Source of the DNA: Pogonophryne albipinna
Taxonomy: Eukaryota > Chordata > Actinopteri > Perciformes > Artedidraconidae
Length of the DNA stretch: 64,000 nt
Direction: 5' to 3'
NCBI GenBank assembly: GCA_028583405.1
Contig: CM053243.1
Location: 50,045,826-50,109,825, forward strand
The notes under the pieces were generated by a model. That model was given only the letters and a program-made list of their open reading frames with translations. It was not told the origin of the DNA and ran no database searches. Both the position numbers and the translations under genes were made by a program. This document shows positions 21,826 through 33,221 of the stretch, piece by piece. The stretch's first letter is position 1; the number at the start of each line of letters is the position of its first letter.

Positions 21826-23845
21826 TCAAGGCGCAGCGAAGGCCAGCGAAGAGATATAATCCCTCCACCTGGTCCTAGGTCTACCCCTTGGTCTCTTCCC
21901 AGCTGGACGTGCCTGGAACACCTCCCTAGGGAGGCGCCCAGGTGGCATCCTAACTAGGTGCCCGAACCACCTCAACTGGCTTCTTTCGACGCAAAGGAGG
22001 AGCGGCTCAACTCCGAGTCCCTGCCGGATGACCGAACTTCTCACCTTATCCCTAAGGGAGACACCAGCCACCCTGCGGAGAAAACCCATCTCGGCCGCTT
22101 GTATCCGCGATCTCGTTCTTTCGGTCATGACCCGTCCTTCATGACCATAGGTGAGGGTAGGAACGGAAATGGCCCGGTAGACAGAGAGCTTTGCCTTCTG
22201 GCTCAGCTCCCTTTTCGTCACAACGGTGCGGTAAAGCGACTGCAGTACCGCTCCCGCTGCTCCGATTCTCCGGCCCATCTCACGCTCCATTGTTCCCTCA
22301 CTCGAGAACAAGACCCCGAGATACTTGAACTCCTTCACTTGGGGTAAGGACTCATTCCCTACTTGGAGTGGACAGTCCATCGGTTTCCTGCTGAGAACCA
22401 TGGCCTCAGATTTGGAGGTGCTGATCCTCATCCCAGCCGCTTCACACTCGGTTGCGAACCGATCCAGTGAGTGCTGAAGGTCGCAGACCGATGAAGCCAT
22501 CAGAACCACATCATCTGCAAAAAGCAGTGGTGCAATCCTTAGTCCACCGAACTGCAGACCCCCTCCCCCATGACTACGCCTCGAAATCCGATCCATGTAT
22601 ATTACAAATAGGATTGGTGACAAAGCGCAGCCCTGGCGGAGGCCAACCCTCACAGGAAATGGGTCCGACTTACTGCCGAGGACCCGGACACAGCTCTCGT
22701 TTTGGGAGTACAGAGATTGGATGGCCCTGAGTAGAGACCCCCTCACCCCATACTCCCGCAGCACCTCCCACAGTAACTCCCTGGGAACTCGGTCATACGC
22801 CTTCTCCAAGTCTACAAAACACATGTAGACCGGATAAGCGTACTCCCAGGCCCCCTCCAGGATCCTTGCGAGAGTAAAAAGCTGATCCGTCGTTCCACGA
22901 CCAGGACGGAATCCGCATTGTTCCTCCTCAATCTGAGGTTCGACAATCGGCTTGACCCTCCTTTCGAGTACCTTACAGTAAACTTTCCCGGGGATGCTGA
23001 GTAGTGTGATGCCTCTGTAATTGGCACACACCCTCTGATCCCCCTTTTTAAAAAGGGGAACCACCACCCCGGTCTGCCACTCCTTCGGTACTGTTTCCGA
23101 CTTCCACGCAATGTTGATGAGACGTGTCAACCATGACAGTCCCTCAACACCCAGAGCCTTCAGCATTTCAGGGCGGATCTCATCCACCCCCGGGGCTTTG
23201 CCACTGTGGAGTTGTTTGACGACCTCAGTGACCTCCCCCCGGGAGATTGGTGTTGATCCCCTGTCATACTCCAGCTCTGCCTCTAACATAGAGGGCGGAG
23301 TTGTCGGGTTCAGGAGTTCCTCAAAGTGTTCCTTCCAACGCCCTAACACTCCATCAGTTGAGGTCAACAACGTCCCATCCTTACTGTACCCAGCTTGGAT
23401 GGTTCCCTGCTTCCCCCTCCTGAGGTGTCGGACAGTTTTCCAGAACAACTTTGGTGCCGCCCGAAAGTCCTTCTCCATGTCTTCTCCGAACTTCTCCCAC
23501 ACCCGCTGCTTTGCCTCGGCCACGGATGAGGCTGCTGCCCTTCGGGCCTGTCGGTACCTTGCAACTGCCTCGGGAGTCCCCCGGGATAGCAAATCCCTGA
23601 AGGCCTCCTTCTTCAGTCGGACGGCTTCCCTGACCACCGGTGTCCACCAGGAGGTTCGAGGGTTACCGCACCTTGAGGCACCTAGGACCTTGAGACCACA
23701 GCTCCCCGCCGCGGCTTCGGCAATAGAGGCTTTGAACACCGACCACTCTGGTTCAATGTCCCCAACCTCCACAGGAATGCCCGAAAAGCGCCGCCGGAGG
23801 TGTGAGTTGAAGGTCTCCTGAACTTGGGCCTCCTCCAGACGTTCC
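21826..23845 (-). pseudogene. Rex3-like reverse transcriptase, copy 1
   Basis: An open frame of about 648 codons (23772 to 21826) carries the RT blocks [66 protein letters not shown] and the catalytic LLFADDVVL, then the C-terminal region (WFGHLVRMPPGRLPRE). Near the end a short sequence change relative to copy 2 shifts the frame, so the last residues differ. Apart from the upstream stop this half is intact. Confidence 0.88.
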
Positions 23846-23932
23846 TAGTTCACCCGAACTACACATTTGGGCTTACCAGGTCTATCCAGAGGCTTCCCCC
23901 GCCACTCGACCCAACTCACCACCAGATGGTGA

Positions 23933-24950
23933 TCAGTTGACAACTCCGCCCCACTCTTTTACCCGAGTGTCCAAAACATACGGCCTCAGGTCCGATGATA
24001 CGATAACGAAATCGATCATGAACCTTCTGCCTAGGGTGCTCTGGTACCACGTACACTTATGAGCATCCTTATGTTCGAACATGGTGTTTGTTATGGCCAA
24101 TCCATGACTAGCACAGAAGTCCAGTAACAAACCACCACTTCGGTTCAGATCAGGGGGTCCGTTCCTCCCAATCACGCCCCTCCAAGTGTCTCCATCATTG
24201 CCCACATGTGCGTTGAAGTCCCCCAGCAAGATTAAAGAGTCCCCTTCACGAGCCCCATACAGGACTCTTTCCAGGGTCTCCAAGAAGGCCGTATACTCTG
24301 AACTGCTGTTGGGTGCATAAGCACACACAACAGTCAGAGTTTCCCCCCCCATAACCCGCAGGCGTCGGGAGGCGACCCTCTCGTCCACTGGGGTAAACTC
24401 CAACAAGGAAGCACCCAACCGGGGACTTGTGAGTATCCCCACACCCGCCCGGCGCCTCACACCTTGAGCAACTCCGGAGAAGAATAGAGTCCAACCCCTA
24501 TCCAGAAGTAAGGTTCCAGAGCCGACGCTGTGCGTAGAGGTGAGCCCAACCAGATCCAACTGGTAACGCTCCACCTCCCGCACAAGCTCCGGCTCCTTCC
24601 CCCCCAAAGAGGTGACGTTCCACGTCCCCAAAGCCAGCTTCTGTCGCCCGGATCTGGTCCGTCGAGATCCTCCGCTTTCACTGCTACCCTTCTGGCAGCG
24701 CACCCGACCCCATCGCTGTTTCCCGTAGGTGGTGGGCCCGCGGAACGGAGAAGCGGAGGTGTTGCCCACGTTCCCTTTTCGGGCTGGGCCCGACCGGGCT
24801 CCGTGGCAAGCCCGGCCACCAGACGCTCGCCGAGGAGTCCTCCTTCTGGGCCTGGCTCCAGAAGGGGACCCCGGGCTTCCTCCGGGCCGGGTATCCTCAC
24901 TTCTTGTTTTTTCTTTCATGAGGTCTTTTGAACCAATCTTAGGCTGGCCC
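23933..24950 (-). pseudogene. Rex3-like endonuclease, copy 1
   Basis: The frame encodes a basic proline- and glycine-rich leader and then the AP endonuclease: [59 protein letters not shown]. Near 23945 one extra base relative to copy 2 changes the frame after DTRVK, so the SxDHH block is lost from this frame. A TAG near 23845 replaces the tryptophan that copy 2 has in VNWERLE. The gene is split between endonuclease and RT. Confidence 0.87.
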
Positions 24951-25842
24951 CTTGCCTGAGACCAATTTGCCATGGGAGACCCTACCAGGAACACAATGTT
25001 CCAGACAACACAGCCCCCAGGTTCATCAGGGCACACAAACCTCTCTACCACGGTAAGGTGCTGGTTCTTCACTTGTATATCACCGGTCCATGCCTCAACA
25101 GCTCTACGCCAAATCTGAGATCTCACCACATGCCATTTCCATGGAAACGCATCCCTCGCCATAAAACATGATGTCGCTATAACTCCTATGAAAATGTTCA
25201 AAAAGTGCTCAAACTTCAGATAGCAGTGTGCCAACAGTCCAGCCGTGAAGACATCTACGGGACAGTTTTGATATTTCTTCAAATGCCGTTGCCATGGCAA
25301 CACAATGCTCGCCGTGAAACACTGCTTTTTCATAACTTCAGTGAAACTGCTCTATACGCCCCAAAACTTCACAGGTTTGGTAACGATGCAGCCATCAACG
25401 CATCTAAGCGTATTATGGGGTGTCATCAAATGCCGTTGCCATGGCGACAGATCATTCCCCATCAAGTTAGTTCAGAAGTTTGCAGTTCAAATATTCTGCT
25501 GCTTTTCCAAGCCTTTTTACTTTATGTTCTTCTCTCATCACACATTCAACATGTATAATTTCAATCTAAATTCTTCACTTTCTTCTTATACATTACATTT
25601 CAGCATAGCAGTTTAGCGTCAGATTTTCAGCATAAAGCATTCCTACTAGCAATTTCTTCAGGAAATGCATTCTCTAGTTTAGTGGGAATGCTGATGCAGC
25701 ATTCCAACTATATGTTATTCTACGGACGAAAAGTTTATTATTATTCCGCCGAGCTTCTTCTCCCGCATTGAACATCGCAGAAACTCCGTTCAAACATTAA
25801 AACGTTCAGCTCGGTCGGGAATCGATGGCTTTTCTCATTCAT

Positions 25843-28800
25843 CCATCCATCCATCCATCTTCTTCCGCTTATCCGTGGTCGGGTCACGGGGGTAGCAGTT
25901 CCAGCAGAGAGCCCCAAACTTCCTTTTCCCTGGCGACATCAACCAGCTCTGACTGGGGGATCCCAAGGCGCTCCCAGGCCAGCGAAGAGATATAATCCCT
26001 CCACCTGGTCCTAGGTCTACCCCTTGGTCTCTTCCCAGCTGGACGTGCCTGGAACACCTCCCTAGGGAGGCGCCCAGGTGGCATCCTAACTAGGTGCCCG
26101 AACCACCTCAACTGGCTCCTTTCGACGCGAAGGAGGAGCGGCTCAACTCCGAGTCCCTACCTGATGACCGAACTTCTCACCTTATCCCTAAGGGAGACAC
26201 CAGCCACCCTGCGGAGAAAACCCATCTCGGCCGCTTGTATCCGCAATCTCGTTCTTTCGGTCATGACCCATCCTTCATGACCATAGGTGAGGGTAGGAAC
26301 GAAAATGGCCCGGTAGACAGAGAGCTTTGCCTTCTGGCTCAGCTCCCTTTTCGTCACAACGGTGCGGTAAAGCGACTGCAGTACCGCTCCCGCTGCTCCG
26401 ATTCTCCGGCCCATCTCACGCTCTATTGTTCCCTCACTCGAGAACAAGACCCCGAGATACTTGAACTCCTTCACTTGGGGTAAGGACTCATTCCCTACTT
26501 GGAGTGGACAGTCCATCGGTTTCCTGCTGAGAACCATGGCCTCAGATTTGGAGGTGCTGATCCTCATCCCAGCCGCTTCACACTCGGTTGCGAACCGATC
26601 CAGTGAGTGCTGAAGGTCGCAGACCGATGAAGCCATCAGAACCACATCATCTGCAAAAAGCAGTGGTGCAATCCTTAGTCCACCCAACTGCAGACCCCCT
26701 CCCCCATGACTACGCCTCGAAATCCGATCCATGTATATTACAAACAGGATTGGTGACAAAGCGCAGCCCTGGCGGAGGCCAACCCTCACCGGAAATGGGT
26801 CCGACTTACTGCCGAGGACCCGGACACAGCTCTCGCTTTGGGAGTACAGAGATTGGATGGCCCTGAGTAGAGACCCCCTCACCCCATACTCCCGCAGCAC
26901 CTCCCACAGTAACTCCCTGGGAACCCGGTCATACGCCTTCTCCAAGTCCACAAAACACATGTAGACCGGATAAGCGTACTCCCAGGCCCCCTCCAGGATC
27001 CTTGCGAGAGTAAAAAGCTGATCCGTCGTTCCACGACCAGGACGGAATCCGCATTGTTCCTCCTCAATCTGAGGTTCGACAATCGGCCTGACCCTCCTTT
27101 CGAGTACCTTAGAGTAAACTTTCCCGGGGAGGCTGAGTAGTGTGATGCCTCTGTAATTGGCACACAGCCTCTGATCCCCCTTTTTAAAAATGGGAACCAC
27201 CACCCCGGTCTGCCACTCCTTCGGTACTGTTTCCGACTTCCACGCAACGTTGATGAGACGTGTCAACCATGACAGTCCCTCAACACCCAGAGCCTTCAGC
27301 ATTTCTGGGCGGATCTCATCCACCCCCGGGGCTTTGCCACTGTGGAGTTGTTTAACAACCTCAGTGACCTCCCCCTGGGAGATTGGTGCCGATCCCCCGT
27401 CATACTCCAGCTCTGCCTCTAACATAGAGGGCGGAGTTGTCGGGTTCAGGAGTTCCTCAAAGTGTTCCTTCCAACGCCCCAACACTCCATCAGTTGAGGT
27501 CAACAACGTCCCATCCTTACTGTACACAGCTTGGATGGTTCCCTGCTTCCCCCTCCTGAGGTGTCGGAGAGTTTTCCAGAACAACTTTGGTGCCGCCCGA
27601 AAGTCCTTCTCCATGTCCTCTCCGAACTTCTCCCACACCCGCTGCTTTGCCTCGGCCACGGATGAGGCTGCTGCCCTTCGGGCCTGTCGATACCTTGCAA
27701 CTGCCTCGGGAGTCCCCCGGGATAACAAATCCCTGAAGGCCTCCTTCTTCAGTCGGACGGCTTCCCTGACCACCGGTGTCCACCAGGAGGTTCGAGGGTT
27801 ACCGCCCCTTGAGGCACCTAGGACCTTGAGACCACAGCTCTCCGCCGCGGCTTCGGCAATAGAGGCTTTGAACACCGACCACTCTGGTTCAATGTCCCCA
27901 ACCTCCACAGGAATGCCTGAAAAGCTCCGCCGGAGGTGTGAGTTGAAGGCCTCCTGAACTTGGGCCTCCTCCAGACGTTCCCAGTTCACCCGAACTACAC
28001 GTTTGGGCTTACCAGGTCTATCCAGAGGCTTCCCCCGCCACTCGACCCAACTCACCACCAGATGGTGATCAGTTGACAACTCCGCCCCTCTCTTTACCCG
28101 AGTGTCCAAAACATACGGCCTCAGGTCCAATGATACGATAACGAAATCGATCATGAACCTTCTGCCTAGGGTGCTCTGGTACCACGTACACTTATGAACA
28201 TCCTTATGTTCGAACATGGTGTTTGTTATGGCCAATCCATGACTAGCACAGAAGTCCAGTAACAAACCACCACTCCGGTTCAGATCAGGGGGGCCGTTCC
28301 TCCCAATCACGCCCCTCCAAGTGTCTCCATCATTGCCCACATGTGCGTTGAAGTCTCCCAGCAAGATTAAAGAGTCCCCTTCAGGAGCCCCATACAGGAC
28401 TCTTTCCAGGGTCTCCAAGAAGGCCGTATACTCTGAACTGCTGTTGGGTGCATAAGCACACACAACAGTCAGAGTTTTCCCCCCCATAACCCGCAGGCGT
28501 CGGGAGGCGACCCTCTCGTCCACTGGGGTAAACTCCAACAACGAAGCACCCAACCGGGGACTTGTGAGTATCCCCACACCCGCCCGGCGCCTCACACCTT
28601 GAGCAACTCCGGAGAAGAATAGAGTCCAACCCCTATCCAGAAGTAAGGTTCCAGAGCCGACGCTGTGCGTAGAGGTGAGCCCAACCAGATCCAACTGGTA
28701 ACGCTCCACCTCCCGCACAAGCTCCGGCTCCTTCCCCCCCAGAGAGGTGACGTTCCACGTCCCCAAAGCCAGCTTCTGTCGCCCGGGTCTGGTCCGTCGA

Positions 28801-28941
28801 GACCCTCCGCTTTCACTGCCACCCTTCTGGCAGCGCACCCGACCCCATCGCTGTTTCCCGTAGGTGGTGGGCCCGCGGGACGGAGAAGCGGAGGTGTTGC
28901 CCACGTTGCCTTTTCGGGCTGGGCCCGGCCGGGCTCCGTGG
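25843..28941 (-). mobile_element. RTE-clade (Rex3-like) LINE copy 2, 13-bp target duplication
   Basis: TTTTCTCATTCAT flanks both sides (25830-25842 and 28942-28954). The uninterrupted site can be read in unit A near 20583. The plus-strand left edge is the ATCC repeat of the 3' tail. The 5' end at 28941 is truncated compared with copy 1. This is a clean target-primed insertion. Confidence 0.93.
25884..28904 (-). pseudogene. Rex3-like endonuclease-RT with a single visible stop codon
   Basis: A continuous minus-strand frame runs 915 codons from 28904 to a TAG at 26157-26159, then stays open in the same frame to 25884. Endonuclease blocks come first ([11 protein letters not shown] near residue 43, [12 protein letters not shown] near 185, [10 protein letters not shown] near 285). 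RT follows: [11 protein letters not shown] near 530, [12 protein letters not shown] near 660, RQGCALSP near 700, FADDVVLMA near 740. The C-terminal region is WFGHLVRMPPGRL, after the stop. Copy 1 has CAG where this copy has TAG. No other break is visible, which is unusually good preservation in this window. Confidence 0.92.
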
Positions 28942-29635
28942 TTTTCTCATTCATAACTTTCATAATTCCAGAGATACATCCCATAATACATCACATTTTT
29001 AACATTGAAGTCAATGGAGAAATTCTTCAACTTCAACAAATCTTCATGCGACTTCAACTGCTAACTGTTCATTCATACTTTCACTCAGAAACCTCATTCC
29101 AACTTTAAATGTTACACATCTTTCTGACATTATTCGTGTAAAACAACTTTTAAATCTGATTCTTACTTTTAGAGATATTAAACATTGTTCAGACCTTGTT
29201 AAAGAGGTTTTCTTCAGATTTTAACATTAAATAGAGTGCGTGATGTCACAGCTAGAGGGTAGGAAATCTTGAAATTTGCCTTCATATATTTTTTTTAAAC
29301 TGCCATAATTCCCAAACCCTACATTCCTGAGACATAATTTGTCATGACAAACGTAGGAAAACATCTCGTAGCTTGAAAAATGACAAATAATTAAGCAAAT
29401 ATAATTAAACAAAATGCCTCTTGAGGGCATGAAGTGACAACAACTTTCAACATGCCTCCATTAAAGCCCATTGTAATTTCAGGCTGATATTTCCTCACGG
29501 TAGCAGCCGCACACCTTTAGTTAAACTGCCAAAAGGGCCACATTATTAACCCGAAAGTACACAAAAATTACACTTCAGATACTCAAGGTCCTTGACATGC
29601 TTCACGTTTTGAAATTTCACATATATCTGTTGTAC

Positions 29636-30415
29636 ACCCGGATATATGTACACAACCATGGCTACAAATTAGTAGCAGCAATAAATAGAAAAAGAAAAAA
29701 GTTACAGACATTACAAAAATGTATGTTTTTCCACATAAGTACTTATTGCACAGTACAATTACAAAAAAAGTACTTAATTTTGTATCTCAATTTTTACAGT
29801 TTCTAAGATTACTATCATGCTACTTTAGTTTGCCTTTGTGATCCTGGAGTATGAATCAATTAAATTAAATTCAAAACCTTTATTTATCCAGGTAAAATCC
29901 CATTGAGATCATTGATCTCTTTTTCAAGGGAGACCTGCAGCAATGGAGCATGAATGGAGGTGGTCTGGACCCATCCTTCCTACTGTGCTACAGTCCAGTG
30001 AGTTTATCTGACAGATCAGCTGCGGGCCTCAGAGCAGTGTCTTCCCTCGGAGCAGCGATCTGAAACCTCTTCTCTGGTTCCGTACCAGCAGCCGCAGAGC
30101 TCAGCGCTCTGAATAGAGAGGATGATGGACATTTTCTGAGAATCCTCTTATAAACCATTGAGAATACGCTTTTCCAGATAGAGGATTAAAAGTGACAATA
30201 AGGCCTGTGAAAGGCACTCTATCATGTGGAGATTTAAAGGACGAATGGACAGTAAGACACCCATCGTCTCCTCTAACATTGATTTTCTCACAATTTAGTC
30301 AGTTATTAATACCTCATTCTCATTAACGGAATATAGTCAAACAGTGCTTTGGAGTTTTGTTAACATCATCATTCATCACCAAACAGTGCAGAAAATCGGT
30401 TTGCTACTTCGATAG
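29636..30415. other. Non-coding flank of ERV1
   Basis: No gene is visible. It includes an A/T-rich stretch and the LINE-tail-like sequence listed separately. The last four bases, ATAG, are the ERV1 target site. Confidence 0.55.
29855..29945 (-). repeat. LINE-type 3' tail, solo fragment
   Basis: CTTTATTTATCCAGGTAAAA and TCTTTTTCAAGGGAGACCTG on the plus strand are, on the minus strand, the dispersed fish 3' tail running to AATAAAGG and an A/T-rich end. No coding part is attached. The assignment rests on memory of this common repeat. Confidence 0.5.
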
Positions 30416-31192
30416 TGTTAGAAATTAAAATCAATGTTTTGATAGCATAATGTAGTTTAAACATACCGTCAGTTTAAAAGCTGTTTTATACTGAAAAACC
30501 AGAAGTTCCCGTGCACAACCAGTGGTTAAGCTTTTATTCTGAAAATCCTCCATCTCCGGTTAGCATTTAGCATGAGGCTAATATACCATTTACTATAGAG
30601 GTGAATTTAGCAGCGAGATGATATGATGTTGCACACCGGAACCTACTGATTTCAACACTACAATTACAGACGTCGAGATATTATTATTATTGTTGAATAT
30701 TACATGAAGGTACAGTTTATTTGAGTACGATATTGTTTACAGATGTGAGTAGCATGTGACAACTTCCGGATCGACCGGAAACCTAACTGCTGTGAAGTAT
30801 TTTTTGGAGTATTGATTACAGCGTTTAGAATGTGTTAAATGAAAAGTCATGAAAGAGTTAAGGAAGAGAAAAGCCGTGTTTAGATATATATTGAATGTAC
30901 AATGTCTGTATCCTCTGATATGCGAAACAACGGACATTAAGACGTGGAGAGCCGCCCGCTGGGAGGAGCCAGCAGAGGATATATAAACGCCGGGACCTGG
31001 GGGGCTCGGCCTCTTTCTACACCGGCCAAACTCAGAGAAACAGCTGTTTTCCTCTCGAACGATATTCTGCTTGTAACATTACCGCGCCTTTCTTTTTAAT
31101 TAAAGTACCAATTTGACACCATCTCAGAGACTCCATTTAGTCTCCTTTTAAGCTTCTCTCCTGGAGGCGAGAATAACCAACACAACATAACA
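30416..31192 (+). repeat. 5' LTR of ERV1
   Basis: This 777-bp LTR contains a TATA box (ATATATAAA near 30979) and a probable poly(A) signal ATTAAA near 31099. It begins TGTTAGAAATT and ends ACATAACA. An identical 66-codon minus-strand frame occurs in both LTRs, merely because the LTRs are identical. Confidence 0.95.
30978..30987 (+). promoter_or_regulatory. TATA box of the ERV1 5' LTR
   Basis: GATATATAAACG lies in a GC-rich context about 120 bases before the ATTAAA signal, as expected for a U3/R boundary. The same site occurs in the 3' LTR near 40931. Confidence 0.75.
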
Positions 31193-31194
31193 AT

Positions 31195-31214
31195 TGGTGA
31201 CCCCGACGTGATTT
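31195..31214 (+). promoter_or_regulatory. Primer binding site, tRNA-Trp type
   Basis: TGGTGACCCCGACGTGAT, two bases after the LTR end, is complementary to the 3' end of vertebrate tRNA-Trp as I recall it (the site used by avian leukosis-type viruses). It primes minus-strand DNA synthesis. Confidence 0.85.
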
Positions 31215-31559
31215 TCGTTAGACCGGAGAGACTAGACATCCGGCTGTTCTCGGGAGCCGCTGGTAACCCGTTCAGACACACAGGGAGCTCAAACCATCGG
31301 TGAGAAGAAGCCTGTTATGTCAAATTCTTCAATAGTTTATTCAGGACAATCTTAGGACTGTGTGTTGGACGGCTGCTTCCGGTTCCTCAAAATAGCTGGG
31401 CAATTAATGTTAAAACAACCAAATTTATAACAATAACAATTCTATACCACGTGGCGTTGCTTTGTCACAAGCAGGGTGAGTTCAAATTTCTTCTTTTTCT
31501 TACATTTAACCCTGCATGCTATTAATTTGTGTGTTTTTTATTATTGTGTGTGTACTCAG

Positions 31560-32028
31560 TTTAAGGCTGATCATACTTCTCATACTTCAAGGAGGTGTCT
31601 CTTCTTACGTGTTTAGGTTTAAGGCCTATAACGTAAATGATTTAAGGTCATTAAACAGCTTAAGGCTGTTAGAATAAAGAAGACATCGCGAGTCAGTTTA
31701 AGGCTGAGGAAATTGAAGTGAGTTTGTCTAGCAGCAGTTTAAGGCTGTTCTAAAAAAGTCCTTGTAATAGGCCTGAGTAAAGTTTAAGGCTTTATCAGTG
31801 TTTATCTGTTCTATTTACAACCAGACATTGCGAGTGGATTACGAAGAGAAGTGCGACATTCGTGCGTCAGGTAGACGATATTCTCCTGATTGTGTTTGAT
31901 TAGCGTCTTATTTTGTCCCATATGTGTCTTATCTATGTGTCTTAATAGAAACGGATAAAACATAGTGACTCTAAGTCAAATATTACGTAAAAGGGTTTAA
32001 GGCCTATAACGTAAAGGGTTTAAGGCCC
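31560..32028 (+). repeat. TTTAAGGC-type motif repeated about nine times in the ERV1 leader
   Basis: TTTAAGGC or a one-base variant starts at 31560, 31618, 31641, 31659, 31697, 31738, 31783, 31996 and 32019. Two copies (31618 and 31996) share the longer word TTTAAGGCCTATAACGTAAA. Spacing is irregular. The block lies between the primer site and gag, where packaging and dimerisation signals of retroviruses reside. Its function here is unknown. Confidence 0.8.
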
Positions 32029-32989
32029 ATTTTTAATTGTAAAATACATAGAAATGTTATTTTAAACTACATTGTTGTTTTGTGTTGAATTTTCTTGACA
32101 AGATTGCACCCCGCCATTATTTAAACTCCCCTGTGAGAGACACGAGGTGTGTTTTCAAATCCCTTTGTTCTTCAGGTTAGAGGTTGGAAAATCAGTTGCC
32201 ATCTTGTCTTGCCCTCATGTTGAAAATAAGCTACACGGCAGTCGCCATTTGGTGAAATGCTAATTGAAAGTACTCTGTTTGTTTTTACACACTCAGTCGC
32301 ACTCACATGAGGCTAGGCACTCCATATTGAGAAGGACAAATCATATTTCTTTGCAGAGTTGGAACTATAAAATAGACGTTTGGTATTTGTAGGAGTCTGG
32401 TTTTGGAAGTATTCTTGTTTGCAAGTGCGTATTGGCGGGTTTTTGAATATTCTTGTTTGCAAATGTGTTTTGGCGGTTATGTGCTGTGTTGTTTAACCAT
32501 ATTCCAATTTTCTTCCAATTTTTAAGGAAATAAGCTTCTTCTTGTTAAAAAAGGTCAGTTTTGCAACAGCTATCCCTAGTGGATTAAGCTGGAAATTACA
32601 ACAGCGCACTCTGCGGGTAATACAGAATTATTACAAAGATACTATAACATTTTGAAGCTTGATTTTAAGTGTTAAGAATGAACACATGTGCCAATCGCCA
32701 GGATAGAATTACAAAGTGGTTTCTAATTAAAAGATGAGAAATTTTACATAATAGACTTTCAAACTAGACTGTAGAATATTCAAACACCAATTTATTGAAG
32801 CTAACACAAGTTATGGCATTTGCATAATTCCATACACGTCGGTATGCACTGTACACACTGGATTTAGATTTTCACCCGATTTCTATTTTCATATATTCAA
32901 AATTCAAAACCATAGACTGTACAATTTTCATTTTAACATTTCAGATTTTAAAATTTGCACAATTTTTACCTTTTAATTTACTTTATTAA

Positions 32990-33100
32990 TATTTAAAAAA
33001 AAAAAAACTTAAATCATAATAAAAAAAAAAAAACTAACTTTTAAAAAATGATAAAAAATAAAAAAACTTTTAACAAAAAATAAATAATAAAAAAAAACCC
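32990..33100 (+). repeat. A-rich low-complexity tract in the ERV1 leader
   Basis: Several runs of 8-12 A bases separated by short T-containing words lie about 120 bases before the gag start. Confidence 0.8.
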
Positions 33101-33221
33101 AGATTTAAAGTTAAGTTCGGATGACATAGGATATTATTTATCAGGAACGAAGGTGCTAGTTGGAGGATTAGTGTTTCAATCTTTGATAACTTAATAATAT
33201 TCATTCGAATAGGAAGAGAGC

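Larger units (their letters stand above)
21709..25120 (-). mobile_element. RTE-clade (Rex3-like) LINE copy 1
   Basis: The minus-strand LINE ends (plus coordinates 21709-21730) in the ATCC repeat and CTTCTCCCGCTTATCCG, the reverse of a Rex3-type GATG tail. It carries endonuclease and RT like copy 2, and extends further 5' to about 25120 with more 5' sequence (near 24950-25110) than copy 2. No target duplication was found at these edges, so the exact 5' end is uncertain. It sits in the repeated module of unit A. Confidence 0.85.
20428..25693 (+). mobile_element. Unclassified terminal-inverted-repeat element, unit A, interrupted by Rex3 copy 1
   Basis: The unit begins CAGCATTCCCACTA and ends TAGTGGGAATGCTG, a perfect 14-bp terminal inverted repeat. 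Without the inserted LINE it is about 1.85 kb. It has no coding capacity. The body shares long stretches with unit B, such as CATCGCAGAAACTCCGTTCA and AACCTCATTCCAACTTTAAA. It contains an internal repeated module of about 250-300 bases with the palindromic word TGCCGTTGCCATGGC, near 21510, 21625, 25285 and 25430. The superfamily cannot be assigned; it is probably non-autonomous. Confidence 0.65.
25697..29635 (+). mobile_element. Unit B of the same terminal-repeat family, interrupted by Rex3 copy 2
   Basis: Unit B begins CAGCATTCCAACTA three bases (ATG) after unit A ends. It follows unit A's sequence to about 29630 with the LINE in between, then diverges after TTTCACATATATCTGT. Its right terminus is therefore missing. 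It lacks the tandem module present in the second half of unit A. Confidence 0.65.

Noticed and set aside
23111..23821. 236-codon plus-strand frame, and a similar 255-codon one at 27190-27957
   Set aside because: They are antisense shadows of the Rex3-like RT on the minus strand; the GC-rich codon use keeps the opposite frame open in both copies.
30737..30937. 66-codon minus-strand frame repeated exactly at 40690-40890
   Set aside because: It is identical only because it lies in both LTRs; there is no protein feature and it runs opposite to LTR transcription.
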